64,000 bases of DNA from a bacterium. Its GTDB lineage: Bacteria > Pseudomonadota > Alphaproteobacteria > Rhodobacterales > Rhodobacteraceae. The position numbers and the translations under genes were made by a program. Under the pieces are notes generated by a model that saw only the letters and a program-made list of their open reading frames with translations, was not told the DNA's origin and made no database searches. Below are positions 44,925-53,634 of this stretch, in pieces. The DNA lies in contig WGOE01000012.1 of the NCBI GenBank assembly GCA_016124195.1, positions 161,134 to 225,133 on the forward strand, given 5' to 3'. Positions within the stretch are counted from its first letter, which is position 1, and each line of letters starts with the position of its first letter.

Positions 44925-47900
44925 GTGGCCTGGGAAGATCTGACGGCGGAACAACAGCGGTTCCTGAAGCAATACCTTGACCCTTCCCTGCGTGACCGGA
45001 TCATGGGAATGGGGTCGTCCCAGGGCACGCGCGAGGTGATCGGCTCGTTTGAGAGTTTCGAGATCGCCAGGCTCGCCTTTGAAAACGCTCTGAACGCCAT
45101 TCCCGATGGTTATCCGGAAAAGACCAGCCTCGGCTTTTCGGCCAAGGAAGCGGCCAGCCAGCGCGACGCGGGAGATTTCGACGCCGGGGCCGAGATCCTG
45201 CGTGTGGGAAAGGTCGAGGCCGAGCGTGTCGTCAGCGTGGTGACGACCGAGGCCGACCGCCTGCGCCTGATCGTGCTGCCGGTCGTGGCCGGCGCCCTTG
45301 GCCCCGAGGTCAACGAACTGGGGTTGCTCCACGCCACGGCGACCCTGAACGGGCATGGCGGCATGCCGACCCATGATGCGCTGACGGCCGCCCGCAAGGC
45401 AGAGCAACGCCTGGCCGAGCGCAGCCAGGAGATCACCCTTGCCGTCGCCGCCCGGGAACTTGCCGCGGCCAAGAACGATTTCACCTCGGCCTTCGATCCG
45501 GTCAAGTCGGATCTGGAGGCCCTGGCCAATGTTGACGTGACCGGCGCCTGGACCAGCTTCAGCGCGCATGACCAGATGAAGAACCTGTTTGATTGGGCCG
45601 AGCATCTGCTCGCGCAGGCCCAGCTTGCCGAAAACGACGACACAGTGGCCACCTATACCTCGGTTGCCCAGGAACTGCGCGACAACGTCTTCACGTTCGA
45701 CCAGATGACCAACCTGCAAGAGCAGGCGCTGGACGAATTCCGCGACACGCTGCGCCCGCTGATGAAGGACTTTGACGACGCTATCGACGATGCGCGCGAC
45801 CTTGATGACACAGACATGACCGAGACCGAGAAATCGACCCGCAAGCCCTTGCTGGACGATGCGCTCGATCTGCTCAAGCGCGGGCAGGACGCGATGAACG
45901 GGAGCGACCCGCAGGCCCTGCTGGATCTGATCGAGGAGTTCAACGACACCGATCTGGATGACGACCTCATCGACTTTTACAATGACAATCTGCAGCGCCG
46001 CAAGAAAGAGCAGATGGTCAGCCTCGGCGTGCCGGCCGAGAGGCTCAAGGGCATGGACGGCCTCTTCGAGGACTCCTACGACACCTATGAGGCGGTGCTT
46101 GACATCATCGAAAAGACGGCCAAGACGCTGGGCAAGGCCACGGTGACGCCGGCCTTCATCGACACCAAGCGCGACGAGTTGACAGAGGCCAACAAGAAGG
46201 TCGCGGAGGCCGACAAGGCCTCCAAGGAGGCCGAGGCGCTGTTCGACAAGGCGGCCAAACTCAACAACGAAAAGGCTGCGGCATTGAAGGAACTGCGCAA
46301 GCAGGCCAGCGCCGCGACTGAGGAATCCGAAAAGCAGCGGCTGGCCGAAGAGGTCAAGAAAGCCGCGGAAGCCTTCAAGCTGATCAACACCGAAGCCATC
46401 GAGGCGCAGAAGGTCGCCAAACAGAAAAAGGACCTTCTGGTCAGCGAAACCGAAAAGGCCAGCAAGGCGGCCGAGGTTCTCAAGGCGGCCGAGGGGCAGA
46501 AGGGCGTGCTGGATGCGATCAACTTCGGCGCCCTGGCGCCCGACCGCAGCCCCAAACTGTCCGATGCCTCGCGGGTCGAGATGTGCAAGATGTTCATGAC
46601 CAGCCCGAGCCTTGGCGCCAAGGGCGTAGATGCGCTGGCTCGGTCCGAAGACCCCGAGGCGGTGGCGACCTGCGTCAAGGTGGTCAACCAGCGTATCGAT
46701 TCAGGCTTCAAGTCCGACAAGGGCACCTATTACACCGACCCTGCCTACCGCGAGACCTATGCCGCCAATCTGATCGACATGTCGGCCAATGTCGACGCCG
46801 GCATGATGTCGGGTCTGGACGATTATCTGGCCGAGGGACGCCAGTTCGACAAGTTCCCCGATCTGACCGGCCGAATGGACGACGAGAAGCGCGGCCAGTC
46901 CAGCGCCAAGCACGTGGCCTCGGGCATGATCGACGGCTCGGGCGACTTTGACATCGACGCCGGCGTCGAAAGGCTCGAAGACCTCATGTTCAACCCCAAG
47001 CTTCTGGCCAATGCGCAGCCCGAACTGGTCAAGCAGGCGATCGAGACGCTGAGGTATTTCGACGACTCGGAAGAGGCGCGCGACAAGATTACCGACCTAG
47101 AGGCGCCCAAATCGCCCTCTGGCGTTTCGCTGGTGGCGAAATCGACCGGCAAGGACCCGGGTGCGCTGACCGACGCCGACACGCGCCAGACGGTGCTGAC
47201 CGCCATGCTGACGCCGATCCACCAGGGCAAGATCGGCTCGTGCTTTGCGACATCGAACGTCATCCGGATGCGCAAGGACTATCCCGACAAGACGCTGGAC
47301 CACTTTGTCGAACTGGCCGAAAAGGGCGAATACACCCCCACGGTTGGCGACAAGATCCCGGCCATCACCAACCTGCCCGATCACGACAACCCCCTTGTGC
47401 GTAGTCTGGAATATTCCGCCGCCACCGTCACCGCGCGGGCCGACAAGAGCACGCAGCGCACAAGGATCAAGACCTCGGCCAAGACCGCGCTGACCGGCCT
47501 GGCCGACAAGTTCGACCCTTCCGTCACCGATGCCATCGACACCCTGGCGGCCAAGCTCGCCGATGCCTTCAGCTTCACCTACGACCCCAAGGCCAAGCTC
47601 GACAAGGTCTCGGTCGACGGGTCCTCGAAATTCGGCCGCTATGTCTTGTTGCGCAAGGACAACGGGACCGAGATCAATTCCAAACCCGAATTCGTGGCCG
47701 CCATGCGCGACTTCGTCCGTGCCGCGATCGACGAGGATGATCTGGCCGAAAACGTGACGGTGGATCAGGTGGTGGATGCGGCGGTGGCCGACGGCATTCT
47801 GGACGCGATGAAGCGCAACGACAAATACCCATGGGAATTGAGCAGCGGCGGCTTCGAGGCTCAGGCGGCCAAGACCACGCTGGGTAACTCCGGCTCATCC

Positions 47901-48692
47901 AAGTCGCTGGTGAGCAAGGATTCCAACACGACGAGCAATGTGAAAGAGCGCACGCTGGCCATCGTCAAATCGCTGATCAAGGACATTCCCAGCGGCTCGG
48001 GCAGCGAGGATCATGCCACTGTGGGCTATTCGGCCAAGTCGGGCGGCGGCCATGCCTTCAACGCCCTGCCCAACCACGATTCGCTTGACGTTCTGCGCCA
48101 GGGCGATCTGGGCGACCAGCTCGATGAGGTGCTGACGCAGAAGGGCGCCTCGCTCAAGACCACCAAGCTGCCGGTCGATCAGGCCGTCTTCATCTTCGAA
48201 CGCGAGATGAACGCGATGGCCGCGGGTGAATCCGGCCCGGCCAAGGAGGCGCTGTTGCAGGCGATCCGGACGGGCCGGCCCACGGCCGAGATGACCCCCG
48301 CGGAAGTGGATGCCGCCATCAAGCAGGCCACGACCGCCTATATCGACCTCAAGGTCGCGGCCGATGTGGAACGCTGGAAGAAGGGCCTGAAGGCGAAAAG
48401 CGCTCCCGACCCGACCGAGGAAGAGATTGAGAAGGAAAAGACCAAGCGCCGCGCCAGCCGCGAAGAGCGCGTGGCCAATGACGCGCGCAACCGGCTCTGC
48501 AAGGATCTGGCGGTGCCCGAACTGGTCATCTGCGACACCAACTGGGGTGGCCCGGACAGCAAGGTCCTGATCGTGGCGGCCCCCGATCCGATCACCGGCG
48601 ATCCGATGCTGTTCAAGCGGACCGAGCCGCCGGGCACGCTCAAGCCGGTCGACAAGAACTGGATCGAGGGGTCATGGTCACGCGTGACATGA
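44925..48692 (+). CDS. 1,255-residue protein with papain-like C-terminal domain
   Basis: A very large protein with no signal peptide or membrane span, starting at GTG 44925 with GGAG eight bases upstream. Residues 1-400 are helical and acidic. Residues ~415-545 form a long charged coiled coil (AEADKASKEAEALFDK and following). From ~690 on, a globular domain carries a papain-like signature: Q767-G-K-I-G-S-C773-F-A-T-S aligns with papain Q19-G-S-C-G-S-C25-W-A-F-S, H1043 lies in GGGHAFNALP, and N1206-W-G matches papain N175-S-W-G. I infer a cysteine peptidase or transglutaminase-like enzyme. I know no described family for the whole protein. It is followed by a partner gene 43 bases downstream. 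Confidence 0.75.
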   Translation: MAWEDLTAEQQRFLKQYLDPSLRDRIMGMGSSQGTREVIGSFESFEIARLAFENALNAIPDGYPEKTSLGFSAKEAASQRDAGDFDAGAEILRVGKVEAERVVSVVTTEADRLRLIVLPVVAGALGPEVNELGLLHATATLNGHGGMPTHDALTAARKAEQRLAERSQEITLAVAARELAAAKNDFTSAFDPVKSDLEALANVDVTGAWTSFSAHDQMKNLFDWAEHLLAQAQLAENDDTVATYTSVAQELRDNVFTFDQMTNLQEQALDEFRDTLRPLMKDFDDAIDDARDLDDTDMTETEKSTRKPLLDDALDLLKRGQDAMNGSDPQALLDLIEEFNDTDLDDDLIDFYNDNLQRRKKEQMVSLGVPAERLKGMDGLFEDSYDTYEAVLDIIEKTAKTLGKATVTPAFIDTKRDELTEANKKVAEADKASKEAEALFDKAAKLNNEKAAALKELRKQASAATEESEKQRLAEEVKKAAEAFKLINTEAIEAQKVAKQKKDLLVSETEKASKAAEVLKAAEGQKGVLDAINFGALAPDRSPKLSDASRVEMCKMFMTSPSLGAKGVDALARSEDPEAVATCVKVVNQRIDSGFKSDKGTYYTDPAYRETYAANLIDMSANVDAGMMSGLDDYLAEGRQFDKFPDLTGRMDDEKRGQSSAKHVASGMIDGSGDFDIDAGVERLEDLMFNPKLLANAQPELVKQAIETLRYFDDSEEARDKITDLEAPKSPSGVSLVAKSTGKDPGALTDADTRQTVLTAMLTPIHQGKIGSCFATSNVIRMRKDYPDKTLDHFVELAEKGEYTPTVGDKIPAITNLPDHDNPLVRSLEYSAATVTARADKSTQRTRIKTSAKTALTGLADKFDPSVTDAIDTLAAKLADAFSFTYDPKAKLDKVSVDGSSKFGRYVLLRKDNGTEINSKPEFVAAMRDFVRAAIDEDDLAENVTVDQVVDAAVADGILDAMKRNDKYPWELSSGGFEAQAAKTTLGNSGSSKSLVSKDSNTTSNVKERTLAIVKSLIKDIPSGSGSEDHATVGYSAKSGGGHAFNALPNHDSLDVLRQGDLGDQLDEVLTQKGASLKTTKLPVDQAVFIFEREMNAMAAGESGPAKEALLQAIRTGRPTAEMTPAEVDAAIKQATTAYIDLKVAADVERWKKGLKAKSAPDPTEEEIEKEKTKRRASREERVANDARNRLCKDLAVPELVICDTNWGGPDSKVLIVAAPDPITGDPMLFKRTEPPGTLKPVDKNWIEGSWSRVT

Positions 48693-48735
48693 CGGGAGCG
48701 GGCATCCGGCGCGCGATTGCAACGAGGAGAGCACG

Positions 48736-49332
48736 ATGAGCCTGAAACTGAAGCTGCGCGCATCGGCAGAGCGCAACACGCTCAAGGTCGGCGACGAGGT
48801 TTTTGAAAGCCTTGCGGCGCTGCTGGCCCGCCATCCGGAATTTGGCGCCGAGGCTTCTGCCGCCGATCTGGCCATAGCAGCCAATCACCTGCTGCGCGGC
48901 AGCGACTATGAGGTGATCCTCGACCCGGCCGCCTTCGAGGCCGCCTACCGCGCCCGGATCGCGGGCGAGGATCTGTCGCAGGGCTATGCCGATGGCGATG
49001 CCCGGCTCAGCGACTTTGGCCTGCCCGATTTCGCGCAGATCGCGGTGCCGCGGATTGCAGGCGATCAGATCGCCTATTTCGCACGCGATGCCCTGACCGG
49101 ATTGCCCTACCGCGCCACGGCGAGCCTGACCAGTGATGCGGCCGAGTATCTGCCGCTGGCCCTGACCGCCATAGCGCGCCCCGGCCCGACCCGACAGGTG
49201 CCGCCGCCCGATGCCGCCATGCCGGACATCGACGAGGACGCCGATCCCGAAGGCGTCGAGGCGCCCGAGCCCGACACGTCTGACGGTGCCACGCCCGCCG
49301 CCTCGGTCCAGCTTCTGTCAGACGACGAATGA
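48736..49332 (+). CDS. Partner of papain-like protein, unknown
   Basis: A 198-residue acidic protein, 43 bases downstream of the papain-like gene and with its own GGAG. The first 130 residues look like a folded domain (KLKLRASAERNTLKVGDEVFES, LLRGSDYEVILDPAAFEAAYRARI). Residues ~150-198 are a disordered Pro/Glu/Asp tail (DIDEDADPEGVEAPEPD). It may be a substrate, inhibitor or adaptor of the large enzyme; no family was recognised. Confidence 0.65.
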   Translation: MSLKLKLRASAERNTLKVGDEVFESLAALLARHPEFGAEASAADLAIAANHLLRGSDYEVILDPAAFEAAYRARIAGEDLSQGYADGDARLSDFGLPDFAQIAVPRIAGDQIAYFARDALTGLPYRATASLTSDAAEYLPLALTAIARPGPTRQVPPPDAAMPDIDEDADPEGVEAPEPDTSDGATPAASVQLLSDDE

Positions 49333-49431
49333 AGCCCGCGGTCCCGCGCGAATTCCGGCCACGGCGCGGGCCGCTTCAGAGGCCGTGCAAGGGCCGTGAC
49401 ATGACGTCGAATTCCCGATCGGTTGCGGGGC

Positions 49432-49460
49432 TTGACTTCGGATTCGCAGGGCCATACTAG
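49432..49460 (+). promoter_or_regulatory. Promoter of the host tRNA-Thr gene
   Basis: TTGACT, 17 bases, TACTAG: a near-consensus sigma-70 promoter just upstream of the tRNA 5' end at 49478. With the element inserted, transcripts from it read through the tRNA fragment into the element and its integrase gene. Confidence 0.75.
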
Positions 49461-49477
49461 AGCCACACCAGAAAAGT

Positions 49478-49518
49478 GCCGCTGTAGCTCAGCTGGTAGA
49501 GCACGTCATTCGTAATGA
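49478..49518 (+). pseudogene. Host tRNA-Thr(CGT), 5' fragment
   Basis: GCCGCTG acceptor strand, then the D arm (GCTC..GAGC) and the anticodon arm up to the CGT loop. The 3' part of the same gene lies at 63402-63449: CAGCGGC there pairs perfectly with GCCGCTG here. Nothing after 49518 can supply the missing variable loop, T-arm and acceptor strand, so this fragment is not a working tRNA by itself. Confidence 0.85.
49506..49518. other. attL core (13-bp direct repeat)
   Basis: TCATTCGTAATGA, the anticodon loop and inner stem of tRNA-Thr(CGT). The identical 13 bases occur at attR (63402-63414) and within the element's own tRNA (63257-63269). Flanking bases differ, which sets the core size. Confidence 0.85.
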
Positions 49519-49659
49519 CAAAAACCACCTAAGATTGATAGTGGTTAGGCCGTAAAAACCCAACAAAATAAGGCACTTGACCAAATTCCGGTTGGGTTCG
49601 ATCCGGGTTAGATCGTATCGTGATCCTTGCAACAGCACCCCCATTGCAAGGAACCGGAC

Positions 49660-50901
49660 ATGCCTCAGATGAAGTTCACAGACGGCGAGATCAAGAAGCT
49701 CGCCACGCCCATGGCGACAACCTGGTACTCGGACCCGAGCGTCAAAGGCTTGCGTCTCTGCGTGACCAAGACCGGCGTGAAAACCTGGTATGTGACGAAG
49801 TGGGACAAGGCCGAACAGAAGACCCGTAACTTCACAATCGGACCTTTCGCAACCAACGGCACGAACACGGCTTGGGCGAAAGAGCAGGTTGGACGCAAAG
49901 TCCTCGACGTGATCGAAGGCAAGCAGCAGACGCGCGAGGAACGCAAGGTTGAACTGGCCGGTATTCCGACGTTGCGCATGGCCTTCGACCGGACGGTTGA
50001 TCGCCGCCTCAAGCGCCCGGTGAACCAGGGCGGCCCGATCTCCGACCTGACGGCCAAAGGCTACCGCCAAATGTTCGACAAGTATTTGATCACCTGGGCC
50101 GATACCCTTGTGACCGAGATCGACGTCGCCATCATCAACCGCTTCCTTGACGATTTGAACCTCGAAAAGCCGTTCTCGGCGCACAAGGTCTCGACCGTTC
50201 TGTCCATGACCTACAAGACCGCCATGCGCTGGGTCAACGGGCCGCTCGTGGTTCCAGGGATTGCCGACGGTGAGCGGTCACAGATGGGCAATCGGAAGGA
50301 AAGCCTCGACAAAGACGGTAATGTCAAACTCGACGTGACGGTGCCTTGGGCTGACCGCTGGAAAGAAATCGAGGCCGTTGAGAATGAATTCCGCCGCCTG
50401 CTGGGGATGGTCCGCTGGCACACAGGCCAGCGCGAAGAAACGCTGCGCGACCTGACCTGGGATGACATTGACCTGACCGAAGGCACGATGATGTGCCGGG
50501 GCATGAAGAAGGTGAAGGCATCGCGCCTGATCGCCATGTCCGACGTGACCAAGGGCCTGTTTGCGCGGTTGCATGAGATCAAGCGCCACAAGTTCGTGTT
50601 CTTCTCGGCCAAGGCTGCAACGGGCCGGATGGATCGCCTTGACCGTTTGACCAAGACCGCACCTGGCGACCTGCGCCATCTTTGGAATGAGGCGACGACC
50701 GAGGTGGCTGAGCGCGAAGTCGTGTTCCGGTGGCTTTCAGGGCAGCGCCTGACCGACGGCGAAACCCAGATGCTCGGCCACTATTCCACGGTGCCTGTGG
50801 AACGCCAGCGGCGGGCAGCAAACCTGATCTCTGCGGTGATCACGAAGCGGCTTGAGATAACACCTTCAAACATCGTTGAAATACGGCGCACGGGCGTCTA
50901 A
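49660..50901 (+). CDS. P4-type integrase, catalytic Tyr not evident
   Basis: A 413-residue integrase-like protein. The N-terminal arm-binding domain (VKGLRLCVTKTGVKTWYV) is of the P4-integrase kind, and a core-binding domain follows (~115-200). The catalytic part shows R in HTGQREETLRDL and a second box APGDLRHLWNEA, where the usual His of HxxR appears to be Gly. The last box, MLGHYSTVPVERQRRA, has the His but no Tyr at the usual position about nine residues later. It may be diverged or inactive. ATG 49660 is preceded by AAGGA. It lies directly inside attL and reads inward. Confidence 0.8.
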   Translation: MPQMKFTDGEIKKLATPMATTWYSDPSVKGLRLCVTKTGVKTWYVTKWDKAEQKTRNFTIGPFATNGTNTAWAKEQVGRKVLDVIEGKQQTREERKVELAGIPTLRMAFDRTVDRRLKRPVNQGGPISDLTAKGYRQMFDKYLITWADTLVTEIDVAIINRFLDDLNLEKPFSAHKVSTVLSMTYKTAMRWVNGPLVVPGIADGERSQMGNRKESLDKDGNVKLDVTVPWADRWKEIEAVENEFRRLLGMVRWHTGQREETLRDLTWDDIDLTEGTMMCRGMKKVKASRLIAMSDVTKGLFARLHEIKRHKFVFFSAKAATGRMDRLDRLTKTAPGDLRHLWNEATTEVAEREVVFRWLSGQRLTDGETQMLGHYSTVPVERQRRAANLISAVITKRLEITPSNIVEIRRTGV

Positions 50902-51037
50902 GTATTGCGAACTTGCCTACGGCGCGCGGATCATGACCCGGGCGCGCTGTGGGCCGCATCTCGAGCGGGCTGCTTTGTGCAGCGCCAGGAGCGGGAGGGG
51001 ATGCGGCTTTGGCTCCACATGCAAATGGAGCATCACC

Positions 51038-51265
51038 ATGTCTATTGATCAGCAGATCGCTGACCTGCGCGCCGTTGTCGAACGCGCGAACCCGCCCGAA
51101 GTCATGACGACGGAGGAATGTGCGGCATTCCTGAACGTGACCACGGAAACTCTCTTTTCCTGGCGCAAAAAGGGCGGTGGCCCGCGCTTCTCAAAGCCGA
51201 CTGACCGCATGGTGCGCTACCTGCGTTCAGATGTCGTCACCTGGCTTGAGGGGAACAGGGCATGA
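51038..51265 (+). CDS. Small HTH protein (excisionase/AlpA-like)
   Basis: A 75-residue protein with a MerR/excisionase-type helix-turn-helix: EVMTTEECAAFLNVTTETLFSWRKKGGGPRF. The length and its place just after the integrase suggest an excisionase or an AlpA-type activator of the element. The downstream gene overlaps it by four bases (ATGA). The longer frame to 50876 has no ribosome site. Confidence 0.85.
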   Translation: MSIDQQIADLRAVVERANPPEVMTTEECAAFLNVTTETLFSWRKKGGGPRFSKPTDRMVRYLRSDVVTWLEGNRA

Positions 51266-52497
51266 CAAGCTACCACGAGACGGATGCGACGTTCGATCAG
51301 TGGCGCGAACTGCGGATGCTGCCGGCGTTTGAGGATTGGGAGGAAGCCGTTGCGAAAAAGGCCGGCAAGAAGCTAGTTTGGCCGCACCCGCTTTTCCCGA
51401 AGAACCTCAAGTGGACTATTGACCAGGCGCAGGCTCGGTCGCGCCTGATATACGCGGACGAGTTTTCGGACGAGACCTTTCGCGAGATTCTTGTGGGCAA
51501 GCCGCGCTATCACCTCGCCGTTGAGGTTGTTGATCAGCTTTACTCTGAGATCATGCAGGACCCGGCCTCGATCATGCCCAAGACGGAACCGCCTGATGAT
51601 CGTGACGGGTTGCGCGAATGGCTCAAGGATTTCTCGTCTGGCCGCTGGTGGCATAAGGCGCTGATGCTCGACAAGCCCGGGGAGGGACAGAAAGCTGTCG
51701 CTGACTCGACGTTCAAATCGTGGATTTCTGGAAACGCGATGGCGGATAAGCCGTTCTCGCTCGTTCTCGAACGTGCGCGGTTCTGGTTCGACTACATGCA
51801 CTGCGTCTGCGACGTTCATCAGGCTGCATATGAGCGGATTCGGCACCTGCGTTATGGTGACGAGTTTGACCGCCATGTCTGCAAAGGCATCCAGACAGAA
51901 CTCAAGCGGTTCGTTGCTGGGGCGACGGAACAGGAGATCGCGATTGAGCATCGGCGGCTCTGGGACGTCGCCATGATGAAGATGTGCCTGCCCGATTTCC
52001 AGAACATGTGCCTCGTCACGTCCAACAAGCACACGGCAAACCCGCAGCATGCGGATGAACTGTGGGCGAAATATTTCGAGAACGACCGCAAGCTTGATCG
52101 GGCTGAGCCGGAGCCTGAGTGGGTATCGGAAAGCTGGGAGGAATCCTACGACACACGCGTCTGGCCGGTAGCTGATGGCGACAACCCGCTGCGCTACAGT
52201 TACCGGCGTGAGGTCAAGCTTCTGAGCCGGATCAGGACCGCGAAAGATGGAAAGAAAGACAACCTGGAATCGCGCATCGTTCAGTTCAAGACGCTGATCA
52301 AGGATGATGACGGGGCCTACCATCGCACGGTCGATGGTCGGGAGGTGTATTATCGGGAGGTGTGGGAGGACTGCCCTGAGTCGATGGACAGCTATGAGAA
52401 AGTGTGGGAACCGCTCGAGTTGCTGATGTCCAGGCGGCGGCACAGTAAGGCGGATATACACCTGCATCTGTCCGAACCGCCGATCAGGGGGGCGTGA
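51262..52497 (+). CDS. Unknown element protein, 411 residues
   Basis: A 411-residue soluble protein with many Trp, Glu and Arg residues and no recognised motif; no Walker A, primase or nuclease motif is clear. It overlaps the HTH gene by four bases. The next frame begins in its stop. Position suggests a replication or regulatory module gene. Confidence 0.6.
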   Translation: MTSYHETDATFDQWRELRMLPAFEDWEEAVAKKAGKKLVWPHPLFPKNLKWTIDQAQARSRLIYADEFSDETFREILVGKPRYHLAVEVVDQLYSEIMQDPASIMPKTEPPDDRDGLREWLKDFSSGRWWHKALMLDKPGEGQKAVADSTFKSWISGNAMADKPFSLVLERARFWFDYMHCVCDVHQAAYERIRHLRYGDEFDRHVCKGIQTELKRFVAGATEQEIAIEHRRLWDVAMMKMCLPDFQNMCLVTSNKHTANPQHADELWAKYFENDRKLDRAEPEPEWVSESWEESYDTRVWPVADGDNPLRYSYRREVKLLSRIRTAKDGKKDNLESRIVQFKTLIKDDDGAYHRTVDGREVYYREVWEDCPESMDSYEKVWEPLELLMSRRRHSKADIHLHLSEPPIRGA

Positions 52498-52793
52498 TGA
52501 GGATAACGGATTTGCCTCTGGGGGCGCAGGACGTGGTCGCGAAGCAGGCGGACTTCGCGACGTTCAGTAGGTTCAAGCGCGCGGTACTGCGGGAGGCGTG
52601 TTGCCAGGATGTCGCGGAAAGACGTGCGGTGATGAGTCTGCTGGTGACTCTCTGGTTAGGGGTGCAGGGCGGGCGATGGGGTCAGAGGCCTTGGCGGCTG
52701 CTCAAGCAGAATTCTGGAAAAACCGCAAAGAGCATGAAAAACTACGGCGGCTATAGCATGTGCGCACCGCGATGTGGATTTTATTGTTTTTAG
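52497..52793 (+). CDS. Small unknown element protein
   Basis: A 98-residue protein from ATG 52497 (GTG 52494 is also possible), coupled to the previous stop. The last 15 codons run into a long inverted repeat (52763-52838), so the C-terminus may be an accident of read-through. The N-terminal half (FATFSRFKRAVLREACCQDVAERRA) is helical. No family was recognised. Confidence 0.5.
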   Translation: MRITDLPLGAQDVVAKQADFATFSRFKRAVLREACCQDVAERRAVMSLLVTLWLGVQGGRWGQRPWRLLKQNSGKTAKSMKNYGGYSMCAPRCGFYCF

Positions 52794-52838
52794 CGTTTCA
52801 GGATTCACTAACAACAACAAATCCCACATCGCGGTGTG
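52763..52838. repeat. Long interrupted palindrome
   Basis: CACCGCGATGTGG-ATTT at 52765-52781 is matched by AAATCCCACATCGCGGTG at 52819-52836, and the similarity continues toward the loop (TATTGTTTTTAG against CTAACAACAAC). Arms are about 30 bases with a loop of about 17. It has no U-run after it. It may be a terminator for the first gene block, a replication structure or a remnant of a small inserted hairpin element. Confidence 0.75.
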
Positions 52839-52839
52839 T

Positions 52840-53406
52840 GTGTAACTTAGCACTGGAAGTGCGCCCTGCATCGGCCGAGCCTGACTCCGGGAAGATATCC
52901 GTCCTCTCCGAACCTTCTGGACCTGCTTTCTACCGGCGGATCATCAGCAATGATCGGGGCAACGACCAAATCTGCCAACGATTGCTGACAGATTCACGGC
53001 AAGATCACCGGCGTTGCAATGCGATTGCAATCTAGCAAGTCGACGCTCGCACTGTATACGACTGCATACAGAACCAGAACGATATGCTTCTGGATCGACG
53101 TCCAATCTCGGGCCAACTGCGCACTGCGCCCAGCGCATCCCCTGCAATACCGCAAGCGGCTCGATCTGCTGCGATTCTAGGCGGTGTCTCGGTCGAATCC
53201 GATAACTGACCCCCGAAAGTCCGACCCCCGCCTTAGCGACTTGCTGCTGCGATCCGCGCCAATCGCAGGTGTTGCCCGCCCGTATCCTTGATCTCGTGTT
53301 GCGCGCCGCCAGCCTGCTGTCCGAACATGATGCAGCGCCGGATCAGGTCCGCGCATGTCGCCTGACCAGATCGGGCAACCACCCCCATCATGACAGGAGC
53401 CACCTC
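52840..53406. other. Non-coding region with several small inverted repeats
   Basis: 567 bases with no convincing gene. Perfect small repeats occur: GATCAT-N5-ATGATC (52939-52955), TTGCAAT-GCG-ATTGCAA (53014-53030) and CTGTAT-N8-ATACAG (53052-53071). There is also a 16-mer at 53172-53187 shared with the hairpin at 60004-60062. The density suggests an operator or replication origin region at the boundary between the early and packaging blocks. Confidence 0.55.
53172..53187 (+). repeat. 16-mer shared with hairpin at 60004-60062
   Basis: CGATTCTAGGCGGTGT here is found exactly on the other strand at 60052-60067, and CTAGGCGGTGTCT recurs at 60004. It is a third arm of the same repeat. Confidence 0.75.
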
Positions 53407-53634
53407 ATGTCCCGACCCATTCCCTACAATCGTGCCGCCCACCTCGCCGTCCGTCAAGAGTTAGCCATAGCCTTGAACAACCTCGCTGCCGGACCCCAGC
53501 GTGGCCCTGCGTTCGAGGCAGCACATGACCGCGTTGTCCAGGCTGAACTGGCAATCTACCGCATCATCCGCGACGTCGAAGCGTTCAAGGATGCTTGGTT
53601 TGCAGCCCGCCGGGGAGACGCACCGTGCCTTTGA
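53407..53634 (+). CDS. Small element protein, 75 residues
   Basis: A 75-residue helical protein with an AGGAG site six bases before ATG 53407. It is rich in Ala, Arg and Glu (LAVRQELAIALNNLAAGPQRG). It overlaps the next gene's GTG start. No family was recognised. Confidence 0.6.
   Translation: MSRPIPYNRAAHLAVRQELAIALNNLAAGPQRGPAFEAAHDRVVQAELAIYRIIRDVEAFKDAWFAARRGDAPCL

Noticed and set aside
49588..49607. T-arm-like sequence GGGTTCGATCC downstream of attL that might rebuild the split tRNA
   Set aside because: Its stem pairs poorly, it is about 70 bases past the anticodon loop and no matching acceptor strand follows.
52760..53035. 91-codon open frame over the long palindrome
   Set aside because: No ribosome site; most of it lies in repeat and non-coding-like DNA.
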